Source of the DNA: Hyphomicrobiales bacterium
GTDB lineage: Bacteria > Pseudomonadota > Alphaproteobacteria > Rhizobiales > Rhizobiaceae
NCBI GenBank assembly: GCA_900472485.1
Contig: UCII01000004.1
Location: forward strand, 62,001 to 126,000
Reading direction: 5' to 3'
Length of the DNA stretch: 64,000 bases
The notes under the pieces are model-generated. The model searched no databases. It worked only from the letters and a program-made list of their open reading frames with translations, and was not told the DNA's origin. Numbering within the stretch: the first letter of the stretch is position 1; the number at the start of each line of letters is the position of its first letter. Positions 23,910 to 32,211 of this stretch are shown here, piece after piece. A program made the translations under genes and the position numbers.

Positions 23910-24086
23910 TTATTGCACCGTCGTGCAGTAAGGCGCGCCGGTCTGCAGGCAGGTGAAGCTTGCGCCGAAGTGCGATTGTGCGCCGCTGCGACCGCCATGC
24001 TCGACCGCAACCGAGAAGCTGAATGCGAAGATGGCGGCAAACAGCATGATAACAACGAAGCGCCGCGCGATGATGATCGAGTCCAT
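23910..24086 (-). CDS. Small exported or membrane protein (58 aa), unknown function
   Basis: Reading the minus strand from ATG at 24086 gives 58 codons to TAA at 23910-23912. The product starts MDSIIIARRFVVIMLFAAIFAFSFSVAVEHGG in two segments: a short positive N-end and a hydrophobic stretch like a signal anchor. The tail has two cysteines (FTCLQTGAPYCTTVQ), which could form a disulfide outside the membrane. AGGA precedes the ATG. Plus-strand and other-frame ORFs over the same bases have no such features. No family recognised; identification rests on composition and start context only. Confidence 0.6.
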   Translation of the reverse strand: MDSIIIARRFVVIMLFAAIFAFSFSVAVEHGGRSGAQSHFGASFTCLQTGAPYCTTVQ

Positions 24087-24223
24087 ATTCCTGGCCTACC
24101 CGTGCCCTATACTGGACACTGTTTTGCCATGGTCAGGCTGAACAGGTGCTGAGATACCGGTTCATCCGGCGTTCATAAATATTACCGGCTTCGAAAGGGC
24201 GCCTGCATCTTCCGCAGGCAAAT

Positions 24224-24256
24224 AAAAAAAAGCCTGCCAGCCGAGAGCGGGCAGGC
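24224..24256 (-). terminator. Intrinsic terminator of the DUF2147 gene
   Basis: On the minus strand GCCTGCC and GGCAGGC pair around an 11-base loop and are followed by eight T residues. The stem begins about 35 bases after the stop codon of the DUF2147 gene. Confidence 0.85.
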
Positions 24257-24290
24257 AGGTTAAATGCTACTGGAATAGGCGGGTGCTGTT

Positions 24291-24629
24291 TTAGAGCTTC
24301 GTCCAGGTCTGCGACTTGCAGAATACCTTCAGCACGCAGCCTTGCATCTTGATCTTGTTGCCGCTGACCGTGCCGGAACCGCTATAGGTCTTGTCTTCGG
24401 AGGGGTCGGTAAGCTCGCCCGTATAGTTGTTGCCCGAGCCCTGCATCTTGCCGATCTGCTTGCCGGCATATTTGCCTGTCTTCAGGGTCACGCAATAGCT
24501 GTCGCCGCAGGGAGCGATGGCAGCCGTGTCGCCAGCAACCGTTTTCCAATTGCCGACGATCGGCTCTTCGGCAAGAGCGGCACTCGCGCTCATCAGCAAT
24601 GCCATCGCAAGAACGGTAGTGCGGATCAT
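24291..24629 (-). CDS. DUF2147-family exported protein
   Basis: A 112-residue protein with a signal peptide (MIRTTVLAMALLMSASAALA, cleavage expected after residue 20). The mature part fits DUF2147: VGNWKT near the start, CGDSYCVTLK, GELTDPSEDKTYSGSG, and the ending MQGCVLKVFCKSQTWTKL, including the four cysteines typical of the family. A lipocalin-like small barrel in the periplasm is expected; the function of the family is not established. The ATG at 24629 has GGGGGAGG seven bases upstream, better placed than in-frame ATGs at 24635 and 24653. Followed by a clear terminator. Confidence 0.9.
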   Translation of the reverse strand: MIRTTVLAMALLMSASAALAEEPIVGNWKTVAGDTAAIAPCGDSYCVTLKTGKYAGKQIGKMQGSGNNYTGELTDPSEDKTYSGSGTVSGNKIKMQGCVLKVFCKSQTWTKL

Positions 24630-25091
24630 GGTCATTCCTCCCCCAAGGCGCATCCGGTTCTGTGACCGGGAATGCAGTGAGATTATCTAACGCGAACGTA
24701 AAGGTAAATATGGTTTTCAGAGCTCAAATACCCGTTTCGGCGGGTATCCGCGCGCCGTCGAAACACGACATCGAATTCAACTGCGCTCTTTTTGTGGTGA
24801 AGAAAGAGTTTAAATCCAAATCCTAACGAAAGGTAAAGCCTGCTCGAAAATCCTTAATTTGCAAGGGAAGCGATGTTTAACAAAATCCCAAGTTTACCAA
24901 GCATTTGCACTTTGTTTGCATCGAATTAATCATGCATTTTAGGCGTTTTTTGAAAGCCGTCTGCGATAGTGAAGCCATCAAACGAGCGGGGCAAACCCGC
25001 CGGCCGGAAGAACCGGAAAGCCGCGTATGACGGCAAGGTTCGGATGGAAAACAGGGCAGATACGAATAGAAGTCAAACAGGGATAATAGCA
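24630..25091. other. AT-rich intergenic region with a hairpin and one doubtful micro-ORF
   Basis: 462 bases, clearly richer in A and T than its flanks. It contains a perfect 7-bp hairpin ATACCCG / CGGGTAT at 24728-24747 with a six-base loop. A longer frame through the 3' part runs into the Sel1-like gene, but its codons before 25092 do not look coding. Promoters of the two divergent flanking genes should be here. Confidence 0.5.
24710..24826 (+). CDS. Possible 38-codon micro-ORF
   Basis: ATG at 24710 is preceded by AAAGG at five bases and opens 38 codons ending in TAA at 24824. The predicted peptide starts MVFRAQIPVSAG and ends with a basic lysine-rich tail (KKEFKSKS). The hairpin at 24728-24747 lies inside it. 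No family is recognised and the frame is short, so it may be chance; listed because start signal and length are plausible. Confidence 0.22.
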   Translation: MVFRAQIPVSAGIRAPSKHDIEFNCALFVVKKEFKSKS

Positions 25092-25355
25092 ATGGCACGC
25101 TTCGAAACGCCGATGTCTGGAAATGCCATGATGGGTGGTAACAGCGCCGATGCCCTTTGCGAACTGGGCGTGAACTATGCGACCGGCAGGGGCTGTAATG
25201 CGGACCTCGTTGCCGCCCACAAATGGTTGAATATCGCCGCCATCCGTGGCAGCGAGCGCGCCGCCGAGCTTCGCGCCGACGTGGCCGCGACTTTGACCAA
25301 GATGCAGCTCGCAGCAGCGCTGCGCGCCGCCCGCGAATGGATGACCACGCACTAG
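25092..25355 (+). CDS. Small Sel1-repeat-like protein
   Basis: An 87-residue protein with a single Sel1-type (TPR-like) repeat: ALCELGVNYATGRGCNADLVAAHKWLNIAAIRG at residues about 21-53 shows the alternating small and aromatic residues of the repeat and the conserved KWLxxAA. It has no signal peptide, unlike longer Sel1 proteins. Start chosen at MARFETPMSG because codons upstream in the open frame look non-coding and GGGA lies before this ATG. Sel1 repeats mediate protein contacts; the partner is unknown. Confidence 0.85.
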   Translation: MARFETPMSGNAMMGGNSADALCELGVNYATGRGCNADLVAAHKWLNIAAIRGSERAAELRADVAATLTKMQLAAALRAAREWMTTH

Positions 25356-25468
25356 AGCCGGATGATTTTAGGTCTGTTCGACCTAAAATCTGAATCCGCT
25401 CTAGAATCAAAGAAATAGAGCGTGAAGTCGTCCGAAAACCGCCTGCACTTTTCGGCATCACGCGCTGA
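25352..25468. repeat. Composite palindromic intergenic repeat after the Sel1-like gene
   Basis: A long palindrome runs from CTAGAGCC to GCTCTAG (25352-25404). Its centre is a perfect 11-bp stem, GATTTTAGGTC / GACCTAAAATC, with a five-base loop. A second hairpin follows, CCGAAAA / TTTTCGG, flanked by GCGTGA and TCACGC (about 25430-25468). Both parts look like the short intergenic repeats scattered through rhizobial genomes. It overlaps the stop codon of the upstream gene and may also act as a terminator or mRNA-stabilising element. Confidence 0.8.
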
Positions 25469-25597
25469 GGCGTGCCGTAAGCGATAAGACTTCCTGACTT
25501 CGAAAGAGGGGATGTCGGCGGCCGAGGGAGATGCAAGCCGAACGATGAAAACCGCGACCGGCCGGAACAAGGCAGGCGCGGTTTCGTCGTTTAAGAC

Positions 25598-26710
25598 TTA
25601 GCCGATTGCCTTCAATACCTTGGGCAGCGCCTCGGCCAACAGATCGAGATCATGCTTTGGCCCGACGCTGACGCGGATGCAGCGATTGAGCGGCGCAACC
25701 CCCGGCATGCGGATGAAGACGCCGTGCTGGATCAGCCCGTCGACGATGGCGCGGGCATAGGTGCCGTCGCGGCCGCAATCGATCGCGACGAAATTGGTGG
25801 CGGAGGCGAGCGGCAGCAGCCCATTGTCGCGGGCGATCGTGCCGATCTCCTCGCGCGCGGCCCGGATTTTGCCGACCACTTCGGAAAGATAGGCCTGATC
25901 CTTCAGCGCGGCGAGCGCCGCCACAGTCGCGAGCCTGTTCATGCCGAAATGATTGCGGATCTTGTCGAAGGCCAGCACGGTCTCCGGCGCGCCGATGACA
26001 TAGCCGACGCGGGCACCGGCAAGCCCATAGGCCTTGGAGAAGGTGCGGGTGCGCAAGACATTCGGCAGGTCGATCAGATCAGAGATATCGGGAAGCGAGC
26101 TGGCAGGCCCCGTTTCGCTATAGGCTTCATCGAGGATCAGCAGGCAGTTTTCCGGCAGCGCCCGGGCAAAGGCGACGATCTTGTCGGCATCCCACCAGCT
26201 TCCCATCGGATTGTCGGGATTGGCGAAATAGACGAGCGGCGCATTCTCGCGCTTCACCGCGTGGAGCAGCCCATCGAGATCCTCGCGATCATCGACATAG
26301 GGCACGGTGACGAGGCGACCGCCGAAGCCGGCGACATGGAAATTGAAGGTGGGATAGCCGCCGAGCGAGGTGACGACGGGCGTACCCGGCTCGATGACCA
26401 TACGCGCGATCAGGCCAAGCAGGCTGTCGATCCCTTCGCCGACGGCGATATTGGCGGATTGAACGCCGAGATGGGCCGAAAGCGCCTGCTTCAACTCGTA
26501 ATTTTCCGGATCGTTATACATCCAGATATCGCCGGCGCGCTCACGCATGGCCGCGATGACGGAGGGCGCTGGCCCAAAGCCGTTCTCATTGGCGCCGATA
26601 CGGGCTTTGACCGTCAGCCCGCGCTGACGCTCCAACGCTTCTGGGCCGACGAAAGGAACGGTGGAGGGAAGGGCGCTGATCAGCGGCGTGAAGCGCGAGA
26701 AGGCGGACAT
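25598..26710 (-). CDS. Histidinol-phosphate aminotransferase-like PLP enzyme
   Basis: A 370-residue fold-type I aminotransferase of the HisC/class I-II branch. Recognisable blocks: ARIGANENGFGPAPSV near the N-terminus, GEGIDSLLGLIARM, YFANPDNPMGSWW, LILDEAYSE for the cofactor aspartate, and RTFSKAYGLAGARVGY with the PLP lysine near residue 226. The C-terminus keeps NRCIRVSVGPKHDLDLLAEAL, the arginine that binds the substrate carboxylate. No his genes are nearby, so the true substrate may be another amino acid. I prefer the start MSAFSRF to the open frame back to 26812. Confidence 0.9.
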   Translation of the reverse strand: MSAFSRFTPLISALPSTVPFVGPEALERQRGLTVKARIGANENGFGPAPSVIAAMRERAGDIWMYNDPENYELKQALSAHLGVQSANIAVGEGIDSLLGLIARMVIEPGTPVVTSLGGYPTFNFHVAGFGGRLVTVPYVDDREDLDGLLHAVKRENAPLVYFANPDNPMGSWWDADKIVAFARALPENCLLILDEAYSETGPASSLPDISDLIDLPNVLRTRTFSKAYGLAGARVGYVIGAPETVLAFDKIRNHFGMNRLATVAALAALKDQAYLSEVVGKIRAAREEIGTIARDNGLLPLASATNFVAIDCGRDGTYARAIVDGLIQHGVFIRMPGVAPLNRCIRVSVGPKHDLDLLAEALPKVLKAIG

Positions 26711-26887
26711 GCTGGCTTTGTTCCCGAATTCGGTTGCTGGGTGCGGCAGAATAGGCGCTTGGCGGTTGGTTGCAAGGGCGGAAAACGCGGCCTTCGGATT
26801 GCGTCGTCGCAATCATTGAAAATCCTTGTCAGGTGCCATTAAAGGGAGTTTCGGTCATCGCGATAGCATCGATCAACGAGGTCCCTG

Positions 26888-27463
26888 ATGGATAAGCTCG
26901 CAATAGCGTTCCTTGCATCAAACAATGGAACCTCATTTCGGACGGTCAACGAGGCCATTCGAGCGAACACAATGAATGCCGCCGCCGTCGTGCTGGTTAG
27001 CAATAGGGCCTCGTCCGCAGCACTAGCCTATGCTGAGGCCAACGGTATTCCATCGTTTCATATTCCGACGAAGGACAGGGAAGCTGATGCGGATAAACAG
27101 CTTCGCGACATTCTAATCGCCTATGGCGCTGAAATCGTGGTTCTATCTGGCTATCTCAAGAAACTTGGCCCGCTTACGCTAGCCGCGTTTGATGGGCGAA
27201 TATTGAATGTTCATCCGGGGTTGCTACCCAAATACGGCGGCTTGGGAATGTACGGGCGAAGAGTTCATCAAGCCGTGCTCGACAATCGCGAGACCGAAAC
27301 AGGCGCAACGATCCACCTCGTAGACGGAGAGTATGACCACGGAAGAACTGTGGCCACAACGACCGTTCAGATTATCCTGACGATAACGTACTTTCGCTGG
27401 AACGACGGGTCATGGCTGCGGAATGCGATCTTTTCACCGATCTCATACGCCGCATATCAATAG
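26888..27463 (+). CDS. Formyltransferase-family protein (PurN-like), C-terminus frameshifted
   Basis: A 191-codon frame whose first 160 residues are GAR-transformylase-like. ILNVHPGLLPKYGG holds the catalytic N and H, and HLVDGEYDHG the catalytic D. After residue about 162 the frame becomes unrelated. The family-like C-terminus continues in another frame: from 27376 the codons read PDDNVLSLERRVMAAE and run to TGA at 27484-27486. One missing base (or two extra) near 27370-27376 explains this. The gene is visibly less GC-rich than its neighbours, suggesting transfer. It may be a truncated functional enzyme, a pseudogene or a sequence error. It would not replace the housekeeping PurN. Confidence 0.8.
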   Translation: MDKLAIAFLASNNGTSFRTVNEAIRANTMNAAAVVLVSNRASSAALAYAEANGIPSFHIPTKDREADADKQLRDILIAYGAEIVVLSGYLKKLGPLTLAAFDGRILNVHPGLLPKYGGLGMYGRRVHQAVLDNRETETGATIHLVDGEYDHGRTVATTTVQIILTITYFRWNDGSWLRNAIFSPISYAAYQ

Positions 27464-27612
27464 GCAGACTGCGCCTGCCACTATGAAATGAGACGTTCGC
27501 AAAAGGCCGAACGCAGCCGCCGGCCCGCGCTCCCGGAGCCGACGGCTGCGTGTTCTCTCTAATGCACGGTCGAGTCGGAACGGCAGCAGCTTTTGGGCTG
27601 CACCGATTGCGG

Positions 27613-28365
27613 TTACAAATCTGCCTCAGCCATCCAGAGTTCAGCATCCGCACCGCCCGGAATTCGCAGCGGGGCGGATGGATCGGTGGCTGCCCGCCAC
27701 ACTGCCTTCGCCACGTCGGGAGCATAGGTGACGGGGCCGGTGTCGTCCTGCACATTCTTGATGAATTGCTGAATGAGCGGAGCATAATCCGGATCGTCCA
27801 GACCACGCAAATGTGGACGCGCATTCTCCCCAAAGCGAGTTTCCGGCGACCGGCCTGGCAGGACAATATGCACCCGCACGCCAAACGGCTCCATCTCCAC
27901 CGATAAGGACTCGGTGAAGGCGTTCACCGCTGCCTTGCTCGCCCGGTAGATTCCAATCACCGGCAGAGTCTTGACCGTCACCGTAGAGGTGACGTTAACG
28001 ATGACTCCGGCCCGACGTTGACGCATCTGAGGCAATACGGCCTGAACCATCGCCAATGTGCCGATCGTATTTGTCTGGAACAGCGACTGCACCGTCTCCG
28101 GAGCAGTCAGCTCGATCGGTGAGGGCGCTCCGAAACCGGCATTGTTGACCAATACGTCTATCGGACCGGCGGCCTTCACGGCGTCCGCGATGCTTGCCGG
28201 ATTGGTGACGTCAAGCGCGAGAATACGCAAGCGTTCGGAAACCGGTAGCAGCTCGGGTTTAGGCGTGCGCATTGTCGCGATGACATCCCACCCTCGTTCA
28301 AAAAACAGTTTCGCGGTCTCCAGGCCGAAGCCGGACGAGCAACCAGTAATCAATATCGTGGACAT
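27613..28365 (-). CDS. SDR-family oxidoreductase
   Basis: A 250-residue classical short-chain dehydrogenase. The start MSTILITG has GGAGAGG seven bases upstream. The cofactor motif is TGCSSGFG at residues 8-15, the NNAG motif is VLVNNAGFG near 80, and the catalytic serine and YRASKAA motif are in NVTSTVTVKTLPVIGIYRASKAA, so Y and K are present. It is divergent from an AraC-type regulator 97 bases away, which probably controls it. Substrate not known. Confidence 0.92.
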   Translation of the reverse strand: MSTILITGCSSGFGLETAKLFFERGWDVIATMRTPKPELLPVSERLRILALDVTNPASIADAVKAAGPIDVLVNNAGFGAPSPIELTAPETVQSLFQTNTIGTLAMVQAVLPQMRQRRAGVIVNVTSTVTVKTLPVIGIYRASKAAVNAFTESLSVEMEPFGVRVHIVLPGRSPETRFGENARPHLRGLDDPDYAPLIQQFIKNVQDDTGPVTYAPDVAKAVWRAATDPSAPLRIPGGADAELWMAEADL

Positions 28366-28462
28366 GAACCTCTCCAAACAAAAGGAATGATGCCATGGTA
28401 GTGACCGGGTGAGAGACTTTATATATGCTATCGTCTCCATTTCTTTAGCGTTAGTCCTGATT

Positions 28463-29371
28463 ATGACCGTCGATCCCCTTGCCGAAATCGTCACGCTGCT
28501 ACAGCCGGCCGCACGCTTTTCGAAGCTGGTGGAATGCGCTGGCGCCTGGCGAATTCATCGGGAGGCCACAGGCGAACCATTTTACTGCGCAATCCTTGAG
28601 GGGCGTTGCCGCGTAACGTTTGGAGGACATCAGCCTTTCATCCTCCAGGCCGGTGATTTCGTGCTCGTGCCGGCCATGCGCGACCTCATCAACGAGAGTG
28701 TCGACGCACCGGCCGGTCTGTCCGCCATGGTTCCGACGCAGTTGAGTGGCGGCCATTTCCGTGTCGGCCGCCTCGAAGGGTCGGCGGATCTGCGCATGCG
28801 CATAGGGCATTGCAGTTTCGGCGCGCCGGATGCGGCCTTGCTCGTTTCCCTATTGCCTGATGTCGTTATCGTTCGTGACGAGCCCCGACTCGCGACGCTG
28901 ATGCAATTGGTCGGTGAGGAAACGCGCGAGCGCCGGCCGGCGCGCGAACTCGTGTTGGAACGGCTGCTGGAGGTGTTGTTGATCGAGGCATTGCGATCCG
29001 GCACGGAAACAACCGTCACGTCGAGCTTGAGTCGCGGCCTTGCCGATGAACGCCTAGCCGCAGCACTTCACGCGATGCATGCGCGTCCTGCCCATCCTTG
29101 GACTGTCGCGGATCTTGCAACCGAAGCGGCCCTGTCCCGATCGGCTTTCTTTGCGCGTTTCAGCCGCGTCGTTGGCCTGCCGCCAATGGAATATCTATTG
29201 GCTTGGCGCATGGCCCTCGCAAAGCAGCTATTGCGCAGCCGCGAATTGGGGATGGATCAAGTAGCTGAACGCGTTGGCTACGGATCGGCAAGCACCTTCA
29301 GCGTCGCCTTTGCGCGATACGCAGGCATGCCGCCTGCACGATATGCCCGCGGGGACGTGCCAAGCGATTGA
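28463..29371 (+). CDS. AraC-family transcriptional regulator
   Basis: A 302-residue regulator. The N-terminal half is a cupin-type sensor domain of the Cupin_6 kind (AWRIHREATGEPFYCAILEGRCRVTFGG and LQAGDFVLVPAM). The C-terminal 100 residues hold the two helix-turn-helix motifs: WTVADLATEAALSRSAFFARFSRVVG and LGMDQVAERVGYGSASTFSVAFARYAGMPPARY. Start chosen at MTVDPLAEIV, since the upstream extension is hydrophobic and untypical. Divergent from the SDR gene, which is its probable target; such pairs often respond to toxic carbonyl compounds, but that is inference. Confidence 0.92.
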   Translation: MTVDPLAEIVTLLQPAARFSKLVECAGAWRIHREATGEPFYCAILEGRCRVTFGGHQPFILQAGDFVLVPAMRDLINESVDAPAGLSAMVPTQLSGGHFRVGRLEGSADLRMRIGHCSFGAPDAALLVSLLPDVVIVRDEPRLATLMQLVGEETRERRPARELVLERLLEVLLIEALRSGTETTVTSSLSRGLADERLAAALHAMHARPAHPWTVADLATEAALSRSAFFARFSRVVGLPPMEYLLAWRMALAKQLLRSRELGMDQVAERVGYGSASTFSVAFARYAGMPPARYARGDVPSD

Positions 29372-29387
29372 GGACGTGAAGCCGAAT

Positions 29388-29786
29388 TTATACCGGCCGC
29401 CGCCTGCCGCGTGCCGCCAGCGCTTCGACATTGCCGATCATGAAATCGGCGCGCACGACGCGGCGCAGGGTTTCTGGCTCGATCAGGTTGATGAAGCGGA
29501 CATGGACGCGGTTGCCGTTGCGGCTCGTTTCAGCGCAGGCGATACGGTAGGCGAGGCCGAGGATGTTTAGATAGTAATGGGTCGGCAGGCCGACGGTCGT
29601 GGCGACCGTGAAGCTGGCGCCGCCGCGCGAGATGTCGGTAATCTCGGCGCTGCGCACCGAAATGCCTGTCAGACAGGGACGAACAGCCACGAGACGCGCC
29701 GGCCTCTGGACGTAGAACCGTTCCCAGCTGCGTTCGTAGACTTCGGATTTGACTTTCGCCAGATGGGTTGCGCGAAGCATTGTCAT
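29388..29786 (-). CDS. PilZ-domain protein
   Basis: A 132-residue protein consisting mainly of a PilZ domain. The arginine block RFYVQRPAR at residues about 23-31 and DISRGGASF near 52-60 correspond to the RxxxR and (D/N)xSxxG motifs that bind cyclic di-GMP. It could tie motility or exopolysaccharide production to c-di-GMP, but no partner gene is adjacent; it converges on the AraC gene with 16 bases between stops. ATGs at 29786 and 29780 are both possible. Confidence 0.88.
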   Translation of the reverse strand: MTMLRATHLAKVKSEVYERSWERFYVQRPARLVAVRPCLTGISVRSAEITDISRGGASFTVATTVGLPTHYYLNILGLAYRIACAETSRNGNRVHVRFINLIEPETLRRVVRADFMIGNVEALAARGRRRPV

Positions 29787-30096
29787 TCCCTGTTGAAGAA
29801 CAGACCGAATTCATCTCGGTTACTCCATGAACCTTGCACGGAGGTTTTGCGGAAGCGTCAATTGCATTGGTAGAATTTTAACGGGTTCGTCTTTTGTACC
29901 GATTTGGGCGCATCTTGACAGGCGCATCGGCTTCGCTCATACGAACGAGCGGTTCGAGGCGCCTGCCGCTCGCGGATGAAAATCCAAGGTGAAGTCCTCG
30001 CTGTTTTAGGTCACGGCCATTCAGGGCATGCTGACTGACGGTAATGCGAGCTCCGTTTCACAGTCGTAATTGCGTGCCTTAGCAAAGGCTGATCCT
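29787..30096. other. Intergenic region between the PilZ and glyoxalase-superfamily genes
   Basis: 310 bases between divergent genes. I see no RNA gene, clear repeat or coding frame; it should contain both promoters. Confidence 0.5.
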
Positions 30097-30531
30097 ATGA
30101 CGACGTATCCGTCCATAGATGAATTGAAGGCTCAGGCCCGGCGTCTGCGTCAGGCGATGGCCGAGCGCGGAGACGACATGAGCCACTCGACGGCACTGGA
30201 ACTCATCGCCAAGCAACACGGGCTGCGCGACTGGAATACGCTGTCGGCGCTTGCCGCAAAACCCAACGATGGGCCGGATGCGCCCTTCGATGTCGGCTCC
30301 GCCGTGCGCGGGCGCTATCTGAACAAGCCGTTTACCGGCAAGGTTCTGGCGATGTCGGCGAAGTCTGGCGGGCTCTACAAGATAACGATCCATTTCGACG
30401 AACCGGTCGATGTGGTTGAGTTCGAGAGCTTCTCGGCATTCCGCCAGCGCATCAACGCTCAGGTCGATGCCGACGGAATTTCGCCGCGCCGGACATCGAA
30501 CGGCCTGCCGCACCTAATTCTCGACATCTGA
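30097..30531 (+). CDS. Glyoxalase-superfamily protein (small, C-terminal module type)
   Basis: A 144-residue protein. Its N-terminal segment SIDELKAQARRLRQAMAERG and ALELIAKQHGLRDWNTLSALA match the module annotated as Glyoxalase_8 or found at the end of rhizobial glyoxalase/bleomycin-resistance proteins. The second half (VGSAVRGRYLNKPFTGKVLAMSA and FDEPVDVVEF) is a small beta-rich domain. It lacks an obvious metal-binding glyoxalase active site, so a catalytic role is doubtful. Start placed at MTTYPSID; the longer frame from 30070 adds nine residues. Monocistronic by spacing. Confidence 0.75.
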   Translation: MTTYPSIDELKAQARRLRQAMAERGDDMSHSTALELIAKQHGLRDWNTLSALAAKPNDGPDAPFDVGSAVRGRYLNKPFTGKVLAMSAKSGGLYKITIHFDEPVDVVEFESFSAFRQRINAQVDADGISPRRTSNGLPHLILDI

Positions 30532-30595
30532 CGTCATCCTTCAACATCAGACCGCTATCTTCGCCGCTCGCGAGCGATTCCGTCCGGATACCACC

Positions 30596-31963
30596 ATGAC
30601 GCACACACTCGAAAACAACATGTTCCTCACCGGCTGGCTGCCTGGCGTCTTCGTCAAGACCGCGGCGCCGATCGTCGTTATCACGACAGTCAGCGGTCTC
30701 TTTGCCGTCGTCGACGCCTATTTCCTTGGCGTCTATGTCGGCGCCGACGCGCTCTCCGCCGTCAGCCTCATCTTTCCCGCGCTGATGCTGCTGATCGCGC
30801 TGCAGACGCTGGTTTCAAATGGCATGGCGAGCATTCTCGCCCGCCGTCTCGGCGCCGGAAATCGCGATGGCGCAAGATCGGTGTTTACCGGCGCTCATAC
30901 GCTGGCGCTCGCCGTCGTGGTGGCGATCAACCTCGTCTACTGGCTCGTAGGGCGACAGTTCATTGCCGTGGCAGCGGCGGGAAACGCCGATGTTGCCCGC
31001 AGCGCCGAGGCCTTCATGGGCGTCATGGTCGCTTTCGCGCCGATCAGCTTCTTTCTTTCGATCCATCTCGACGGGCTGCGCTGCGAAGGAAAGCTCGGCT
31101 TCATGACGCTGGTGACGCTTGCCTCGACGCTGCTCAACATCCTGGCGAACTGGCTGCTGATGGCCGTTGCGCACTGGGGCGTGGTCGGCTCCGCCGGCGG
31201 CTCGGTGCTGGCGCAATTCATCTGCCTGATGATCGTCATCATCTATCGCCTGCGTCGGCCGAATGGTCTTTGGGTCGACATGGCGCTGCATGTGCGCGAA
31301 TGGCGCGGCATCTTTGCCTTCGGCGCTCCTATGAGCCTCGGCTTCATCGGTATCTCGTTGAGTTCGGCCGCCATCCTCTTCAACGTGTCGATCTGGCATG
31401 AGGGGGATTATGTCGCGACCGTCGGCGCCTACGGCATTGTCACCCGGGTAATGACCTTTGCCTATTTGCCGCTGTTGGGCTTGAGCATCGCGCTGCAGAC
31501 TATATCGGGTCACAATCACGGCGCAGCGCTTCCGGCCCGCGTCGGGCATAGCGTTGTCATCGCCATGATCTCGGCGCTTGTCTACTGCGCCGCCGTCGAG
31601 CTGATCGTTGAAATCCTGGCGGGGCATATGGGTTCGATCTTCGTCGCCGATCCCCTGATCGTCGCGGAAGTGGGCCGCATTCTGCCCTGGACGATCGGCG
31701 CCTACTTCCTCTTCGGCCAGGCGATCATCCTGTCGTCCTATTTCCAGTCCATCGGTGATGCGAAGCGTGGTGCGATTTTCGGTCTGTCGCGGTCCTATCT
31801 GTTCACCTTGCCGCTGACATTCCTCCTGCCGCTCGTCTTCGGCGAACGCGGGATCTGGATGACGCCGATCTTCGCTGAAATGGGAATGATCCTGCTCACC
31901 TGGCTGGTACTGTCGCGCAATGCCAGGGATCGGAAATGGCGCTACGGCCTGTTGCCGGCGTAG
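30596..31963 (+). CDS. MATE-family multidrug/metabolite exporter
   Basis: A 455-residue membrane protein with twelve hydrophobic segments in two pseudo-repeats, the MATE layout. The first repeat starts FVKTAAPIVVITTVSGLFAVVDAYFLG, the second GAPMSLGFIGISLSSAAILFN. MATE proteins exchange Na+ or H+ for cationic compounds; the DinF/NorM-like branch includes rhizobial exporters, but no substrate can be read here. A perfect intrinsic terminator follows seven bases after the stop. Confidence 0.92.
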   Translation: MTHTLENNMFLTGWLPGVFVKTAAPIVVITTVSGLFAVVDAYFLGVYVGADALSAVSLIFPALMLLIALQTLVSNGMASILARRLGAGNRDGARSVFTGAHTLALAVVVAINLVYWLVGRQFIAVAAAGNADVARSAEAFMGVMVAFAPISFFLSIHLDGLRCEGKLGFMTLVTLASTLLNILANWLLMAVAHWGVVGSAGGSVLAQFICLMIVIIYRLRRPNGLWVDMALHVREWRGIFAFGAPMSLGFIGISLSSAAILFNVSIWHEGDYVATVGAYGIVTRVMTFAYLPLLGLSIALQTISGHNHGAALPARVGHSVVIAMISALVYCAAVELIVEILAGHMGSIFVADPLIVAEVGRILPWTIGAYFLFGQAIILSSYFQSIGDAKRGAIFGLSRSYLFTLPLTFLLPLVFGERGIWMTPIFAEMGMILLTWLVLSRNARDRKWRYGLLPA

Positions 31964-31969
31964 GAATGG

Positions 31970-32001
31970 AAAAGGCCGCACTTTCGGGCGCGGCCTTTTT
32001 T
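31970..32001 (+). terminator. Intrinsic terminator of the MATE gene
   Basis: AAAAGGCCGC and GCGGCCTTTT pair around a ten-base loop, ending in a run of six T. It lies directly behind the MATE stop codon. Confidence 0.9.
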
Positions 32002-32020
32002 ACTGGGAAGCTTGTGGCCA

Positions 32021-32190
32021 ACCTCGCCCTTCGAGGCTTCGCTCCTCAGGGTGAGGATGGAGTGGACATCGTCGCGTAAACCGGCTCTCTACCGCATGAG
32101 GCGAGTTCAACGGGTAGCCTCGTGCAGGAGAGGAGACTAGCCCTCATGGTGAGGAGGCCCAAAGGGCCGTCTCGAACCACGAGGGCGGGT
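32021..32190. repeat. Palindromic intergenic repeat between MATE and iolB
   Basis: Ends are imperfect inverted copies: ACCTCGCCCTTCGAG on the left and CTCGAACCACGAGGGCGGGT on the right, with GCTCCTCAGGGTGAGG and CCTCATGGTGAGGAGG inside. Elements of this kind are spread through Rhizobiales intergenic regions. It lies between two convergent genes. Confidence 0.78.
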
Positions 32191-32211
32191 CGTTGAGGAC
32201 CTGAAGCTTCT

